Shown: positions 60,254 through 64,000 of the stretch, piece by piece
Layout of the letters: the number at the start of each line of letters is the position of its first letter
Numbering within the stretch: the stretch's first letter is position 1
Assembly (NCBI GenBank): GCA_022796195.1
Contig: JAAWIE010000001.1
Location: 1 to 64,000 of the forward strand
DNA: 64,000 nucleotides
Reading direction: 5' to 3'
Origin: Lawsonibacter sp.
GTDB taxonomy: Bacteria > Bacillota > Clostridia > Oscillospirales > Oscillospiraceae
Notes under the pieces: model-generated
The model's input: only the letters and a program-made list of their open reading frames with translations
Database searches by the model: none
Told to the model about the DNA's origin: nothing
Position numbers and translations under genes: made by a program

Positions 60254-61371
60254 TTGCCTGCCTCCTTTCCACTTCGGATAACCAGCTGAAAGCGGGTAAA
60301 GAAATCTGCCGCCAGCACCAGGAAGAGAATAACGCCTTGGAGCAGATTGGCAAAGTTGGCGTCGATGGCGGGGTAAGTGGCGCTGGCTGTCTGACAGCCG
60401 AATTGAAGTACTGTAATCAGCAGGGAAGCGGCCAAAATACCAACTGTGTTCAGCTTTGCTAACCAGGCTACCACGATACCCGTCCAACCCACATCGTTGG
60501 TGGGGGCAGCGGACATTACCCCTGCGGAGGACATGTGAAGCGCCCCAGCCATACCAATGAGCGCGGCGGACAGAAAAATAGTCCGAAGGACAATTTTGCC
60601 TACCTTCATCCCGGCATACCGGGCGGTGTTGGGGCTGTCGCCTACCACAGAGATCTCATAACCGTGTTTGGTGTAGTTGAGATAGAGGAAGATGAGGGCG
60701 CACAGAGCCAGCGCCGCAATCAGGGAGAGATTCAGATTGAAAGGCCCGATGGGAATGGTGAGCATCTGGGCATTTTCCGGGAACTTGGCAAATTTGGGGC
60801 GGGCAGACTGAGGATCCAGAAAGAAATTCCATGGAGCTTTGGTTTCAGCAAAGAATTGCAGGAAGTACAGGGCCACATAGTTCAGCATCAGGGTGAGGAG
60901 GGTTTCGTTGGTGCCGAATCGAACCTTCAATGCTGCTACGAACAGACCGTATACACCGCCGCCCAATGCGCCGCACAGGGCCATCACCAGTACTACCACA
61001 GGTCTGGGCAGCGTTTCGCCCAACTGCATGGCGGCAGCGCCCGCCCAGAAGGCCCCCATAATAAACTGTCCCTCGCCGCCGATGTTCCAAAAGCGCATTT
61101 TGAAGGCCAGAGCCAGAGCCAGAGAGACGATCAGTAGGGGAACAAAGAGCTTGATAAAGTTTTCCACGGCCCGCCAGGGGTAGCGGCTGCCTGGGATGCC
61201 CATGGTAAGCATTTGCTTGTAGAACGTGGCAGGGTCCACACCCTGCATCCAGAGCAGAGCTGCTCCAATTGCCAGGGCCAGGAGGATGGCCGACAGATAA
61301 GCCAGCAGTTGACGTCCTGGTCCGGCGCCTTCTCGCTTGACCACGCGAAACAGGGGTTGACGGTTGTTCAT
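60250..61371 (-). CDS. BMP-type ABC transporter permease, first subunit
   Basis: 373 residues, about ten membrane helices. FKMRFWNIGGEGQFIMGAFWA and VVGDSPNTARYAGMKVGK are the conserved cytoplasmic loops of this family. It pairs with the second permease to form the channel, which is powered by the double ATPase at 61368. It overlaps the ATPase stop by four bases. Confidence 0.93.
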   Translation of the reverse strand: MNNRQPLFRVVKREGAGPGRQLLAYLSAILLALAIGAALLWMQGVDPATFYKQMLTMGIPGSRYPWRAVENFIKLFVPLLIVSLALALAFKMRFWNIGGEGQFIMGAFWAGAAAMQLGETLPRPVVVLVMALCGALGGGVYGLFVAALKVRFGTNETLLTLMLNYVALYFLQFFAETKAPWNFFLDPQSARPKFAKFPENAQMLTIPIGPFNLNLSLIAALALCALIFLYLNYTKHGYEISVVGDSPNTARYAGMKVGKIVLRTIFLSAALIGMAGALHMSSAGVMSAAPTNDVGWTGIVVAWLAKLNTVGILAASLLITVLQFGCQTASATYPAIDANFANLLQGVILFLVLAADFFTRFQLVIRSGKEAGK

Positions 61372-62951
61372 TCCTCCACCTCCTTGGCTTCTTCAATACG
61401 GCTGTCCTTAGCAATGCCGGCGGGCTTGTCCTCATATTTACCGCTCAGGTCCAGAGCTCCAGTCATCATCAGGCCCAATTCCTCCTTCGAGGTCTTGTGG
61501 GCGTGAACCACACCCATTACCTTACCGTGACAGAGCACCATAATCTTATCACACAAGCTGATCATAACATCCAGATCCTCGCCCACGAAGAGGATGCCCA
61601 CACCCTCCTTTTTCTGCTGGTTAAGAATGTCATAAATGGTGTAAGAGGAGTTGATATCCAGGCCCCGAACGGGGTAGGCAGTAACAATTACATTGGGACC
61701 TGCCTTAATTTCCCGCCCTAACAGCACTTTTTGCACGTTGCCGCCGGACAGGCGGCGCACCGGCGTTTCGGTAGAGGGAGTGACGATTTCTAAATCAGAA
61801 ACCACCTGCTGGGCCTCGGCCCGACCGGTTTTCCGATCCACAAAAGGACCGGGAGCCTGGCTGTATTTTTTTAACAGCATGTTGTCTGTAATGGACATAG
61901 AGGGAGCCAATCCCATCCCTAAGCGGTCTTCCGGGATAAAGGACATGGAGATGCCCTTTTCTAAAATGGCCCGGGGACTTAAGCCCACAATGTTATCTCC
62001 CTTGTGGATCATCATGCCGTTCTCAATGGGGCGAAGACCGGCAATGGCCTCACAAAGTTCCTTCTGTCCGCAACCAGCAATGCCGGCCACGCCAAGGATC
62101 TCGCCGCCGCGAATATAGAAGTTCACATGGTCAATGGCGGCCGCACCCTCATCGTTTCGGATGGAGAGGTCCCGAATTTCCAAAAGGGGCCGGGTCTTTT
62201 CCACAACCGGACGCTCAATGTCCAGATCAACTTTCCGGCCTACCATAAATTCGGTAAGTTGCTGCTCGCTGGTGCTGGCGGTGTCCACTGTGCAGATGTA
62301 CTCCCCCTTGCGGAGGATGGCTACCCGGTCGGAAAGTTCCAGAACCTCATTGAGCTTGTGGGTGATGATAATGATGGCGTGGCCTGACTCCTTCATCCGG
62401 CGCAGAACGTCGAAAAGTTTCTGCGTCTCCTGAACGGTCAACACAGCGGTGGGCTCATCCAGAATGATAATATGGGCGCCATAGTAAAGTACTTTTACGA
62501 TCTCTAGGGTCTGTTTCTCGGATACCGCCATATTGTGGACTTTTTTTCTGGGATCGATGTCAAAACCAAACTTCTTTGCCATTTCCCCGATGACAGTGTA
62601 CCGATCCTTTTTCAATACCGGCCCCGACTTGTCATCACCCAGCCAAATGTTGTCGGCGGCGGAGAAGACGTCCACCAGTTTAAAATGCTGATGAACCATG
62701 CCAATGCCCAATTTCTTGGAGTCCTCGGGGGAGTTGATTGCCGCTTCCTGTCCGTCCACCAGAATGGAGCCGCTGTCCGGTTTGTAGATGCCTGACAGCA
62801 TGTTCATAAGTGTGGTTTTTCCCGAACCGTTTTCCCCCAGCAGGGCCAGAATCTCTCCCGGTCTTACATTCAGATTGATGTTTTTGTTGGCTGCGACACT
62901 TCCAAAATTTTTGCAGATGCCCCGCATTTCTATGGCGTATCGTTCTTCCAT
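61368..62951 (-). CDS. BMP-type ABC transporter ATP-binding protein (two NBDs)
   Basis: 527 residues carrying two nucleotide-binding domains. NBD1: Walker A LLGENGSGKTTLMN, signature MAVSEKQTLEIVK, Walker B IIILDEPTAVLT. NBD2: the Walker A site is degenerate (AGIAGCGQKELCEA), the signature LSGGNVQKVLLGRE is good and the Walker B site is IVTAYPVRGLD. This asymmetry is normal for ribose/nucleoside importers. The ATG at 62951 follows GAGAGGAGAG; the upstream extension is not credible. Confidence 0.94.
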   Translation of the reverse strand: MEERYAIEMRGICKNFGSVAANKNINLNVRPGEILALLGENGSGKTTLMNMLSGIYKPDSGSILVDGQEAAINSPEDSKKLGIGMVHQHFKLVDVFSAADNIWLGDDKSGPVLKKDRYTVIGEMAKKFGFDIDPRKKVHNMAVSEKQTLEIVKVLYYGAHIIILDEPTAVLTVQETQKLFDVLRRMKESGHAIIIITHKLNEVLELSDRVAILRKGEYICTVDTASTSEQQLTEFMVGRKVDLDIERPVVEKTRPLLEIRDLSIRNDEGAAAIDHVNFYIRGGEILGVAGIAGCGQKELCEAIAGLRPIENGMMIHKGDNIVGLSPRAILEKGISMSFIPEDRLGMGLAPSMSITDNMLLKKYSQAPGPFVDRKTGRAEAQQVVSDLEIVTPSTETPVRRLSGGNVQKVLLGREIKAGPNVIVTAYPVRGLDINSSYTIYDILNQQKKEGVGILFVGEDLDVMISLCDKIMVLCHGKVMGVVHAHKTSKEELGLMMTGALDLSGKYEDKPAGIAKDSRIEEAKEVEE

Positions 62952-62987
62952 ACTCAACTCTCCTCTCCGCCCTCGCCGGGCAGGCAT

Positions 62988-63046
62988 TCCTTTTTCTTTC
63001 AAGAAAAAGGAATCAAAAAGAACTGCTGCGCAAAACTTCGTTTTGC
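62988..63046. repeat. Palindromic intergenic repeat, left copy at BMP operon
   Basis: TTTTTCTTTCAAGAAAAAGG, AATCAAAAAGAACT, then CAAAACTTCGTTTTGC. Matches the element at 49306. Inverted relative to the copy at 63090. Confidence 0.65.
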
Positions 63047-63089
63047 TTCCAATTTAATCGAAGCCGGTATGCCAATGGTCAAGCTGGGA

Positions 63090-63146
63090 GCAAAACGCAG
63101 TTTTGCGGGGAAGTTCCTTCTCTTTGAAAAGAAAAGGAATAAAAAC
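63090..63146. repeat. Palindromic intergenic repeat, right inverted copy
   Basis: GCAAAACGCAGTTTTGC, GGGGAAGTTCCTTC, TCTTTGAAAAGAAAAGG, in the opposite orientation to 62988-63046, so the pair can fold into a large hairpin between the BMP gene and the ATPase gene. Confidence 0.6.
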
Positions 63147-63150
63147 CTCT

Positions 63151-63194
63151 AAAAAAGTCCGGGCCAGCCGGTTCATTTATCCGGCCGGCCCGGT
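63151..63194 (-). terminator. Terminator after the BMP lipoprotein gene
   Basis: A CCGGGCC-GGCCGG type 13-bp stem; on the minus strand six T follow. Probably attenuates the ABC genes relative to the binding protein. Confidence 0.8.
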
Positions 63195-63212
63195 GCGGGT
63201 CTGCGTCTTGGT

Positions 63213-64000
63213 TTAGCCTTCGATTACGCCTGCTACATTATAGTTCATGGAGCCCTTGATCACGCCGTCGTCCACGGAAGGGCCACCGGCGGGGACAATC
63301 TCAAAGTCCCGATCCACCAGTGCGCCGTCTTTCAGCTCAACGCCGTCGCACTGCAAGGGGGCGTCGGTCTTGACGATCTCCACGGAGCCGTCTTCTCCGA
63401 TGTTGTAGGACAGTCTCACTCCAGAGAACACGTCCCACTCGCCGGAGATCATCAGATCCCGGACAGCGGTCATGACGGCCTGGGTGTTGGGAGCAGCGAT
63501 GGACTCATTCAGGGGGGAAGCGTCCACAAAGCCTTCCTTCAGACCGGCGTAGTAGGCATTGCCGCCCATGTTCTCCACGAACTTGGAGGCGTCGCCGTTA
63601 CAATCCATAGCGGCCTTGATGGCGGTCTCATAGTACACGTTCCAGTGCCAGATGGCGGAGGTCAGGTGGGCGTTGGGGGCCTGCTCGGTCATGTCGGAGT
63701 TGTAACCGCAGCCGAAGGCGTTATTTTCCTGAGCCACCAGCTGGGGCTGGGCGGAGTCACAGTGCTGGGAGATGACGCCGCAGCTGTAGGTGTCGATGAG
63801 GGCCTGCGCGGCCTGACGCTCCAGGGCCTCGTCGCCCCAAGTATTGATCTTGTTCACATAGACGACCGCATCGGGGTTGGCGGACTGAGCACCCAGAGCA
63901 AAGGCGTTGATGCCGGAACAGGTCTCAGCATACTCCCGGTTATAGGCGGCTACATAGCCAAGATTATTGTTGCCCAGTTCCAGGGACTTCATGCCAGCGG
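63213..64000 (-). CDS. BMP-family substrate-binding protein, partial
   Basis: The frame enters from beyond the window and the visible part covers 262 residues to an intact C-terminus. GYVAAYNREYAETCSGINAFALGAQSANPDAVVYVNKINTWGD and CGVISQHCDSAQPQLVAQENN are the hallmark of Bmp/PnrA binding proteins, which bind purine nucleosides or related ligands. The signal peptide and lipobox are outside the window. It is the first gene of the operon with the ATPase and two permeases. The substrate is inferred from family. Confidence 0.92.
   Translation of the reverse strand, partial: AGMKSLELGNNNLGYVAAYNREYAETCSGINAFALGAQSANPDAVVYVNKINTWGDEALERQAAQALIDTYSCGVISQHCDSAQPQLVAQENNAFGCGYNSDMTEQAPNAHLTSAIWHWNVYYETAIKAAMDCNGDASKFVENMGGNAYYAGLKEGFVDASPLNESIAAPNTQAVMTAVRDLMISGEWDVFSGVRLSYNIGEDGSVEIVKTDAPLQCDGVELKDGALVDRDFEIVPAGGPSVDDGVIKGSMNYNVAGVIEG

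Noticed and set aside
1-64000. CRISPR array, rRNA operon or prophage
   Set aside because: No regularly spaced repeats, no rRNA sequence and no integrase, capsid or tail genes were seen.

Overview
This window is the replication-origin neighbourhood of a Gram-positive, GC-moderate Clostridia genome. The gene set, the LTA-synthase-like and YidC/Jag/RicT proteins, the class of small secreted proteins and the dispersed repeats suggest a gut Oscillospiraceae relative (Flavonifractor/Pseudoflavonifractor/Intestinimonas-like). That placement is inference from protein style and not a database match.

Layout. 0-8 kb: the end of a thiolase gene, a dispersed inverted repeat, two divergent ribbon-helix-helix (RHH) microproteins, tadA, mnmG, an MBL-fold hydrolase, rubrerythrin, nicotinate phosphoribosyltransferase, secG and two small DNA-binding proteins. 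8-20 kb: typA, a small tail-anchored protein, an M23/LysM/G5 cell-wall protein, an LTA-synthase-like enzyme, glyQS behind a T-box, a VWA protein and an in-frame fusion of a DUF559 nuclease-like domain with RNase HI. 19.7-30.1 kb (minus strand): the dnaA-dnaN-S4-recF-remB-PH-gyrB-x-gyrA block. A cluster of DnaA boxes lies between dnaA and dnaN, with an AT-rich promoter region upstream of dnaA. 30.3-37.3 kb (plus strand): rpmH-rnpA-yidD-yidC-jag, then a decarboxylase-family gene, holB and ricT. The origin therefore lies near 28.6-30.3 kb with genes diverging on both sides.

37.4-50.2 kb: after an AEC transporter, the genes turn to the minus strand (aspS, hisS, a degenerate methylglyoxal-synthase-like protein, an orphan MinD-type ATPase, rsmG, mscL, a PilZ protein, an acyltransferase, serS, a membrane coiled-coil protein, parB, parA). 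They run head-on to the expected fork, which suggests an inverted origin-proximal segment. Three parS sites mark this part; one overlaps the start of mfd.

50.5-64 kb: mfd, a PrsA/SurA-type foldase lipoprotein, then an accessory patch (55.6-59.2 kb). The patch holds a membrane-tethered XRE regulator with palindromic operators and several unrecognised secreted or membrane proteins, joined by a perfect 74-bp direct repeat. The window ends in a BMP-family (nucleoside-type) ABC transporter operon on the minus strand.

Most of the window is housekeeping. The points that stand out are the DUF559-RNase HI fusion, the MGS-like protein lacking its catalytic residues next to MinD, parS inside the mfd start, the secreted-protein patch and the solitary RHH microproteins.
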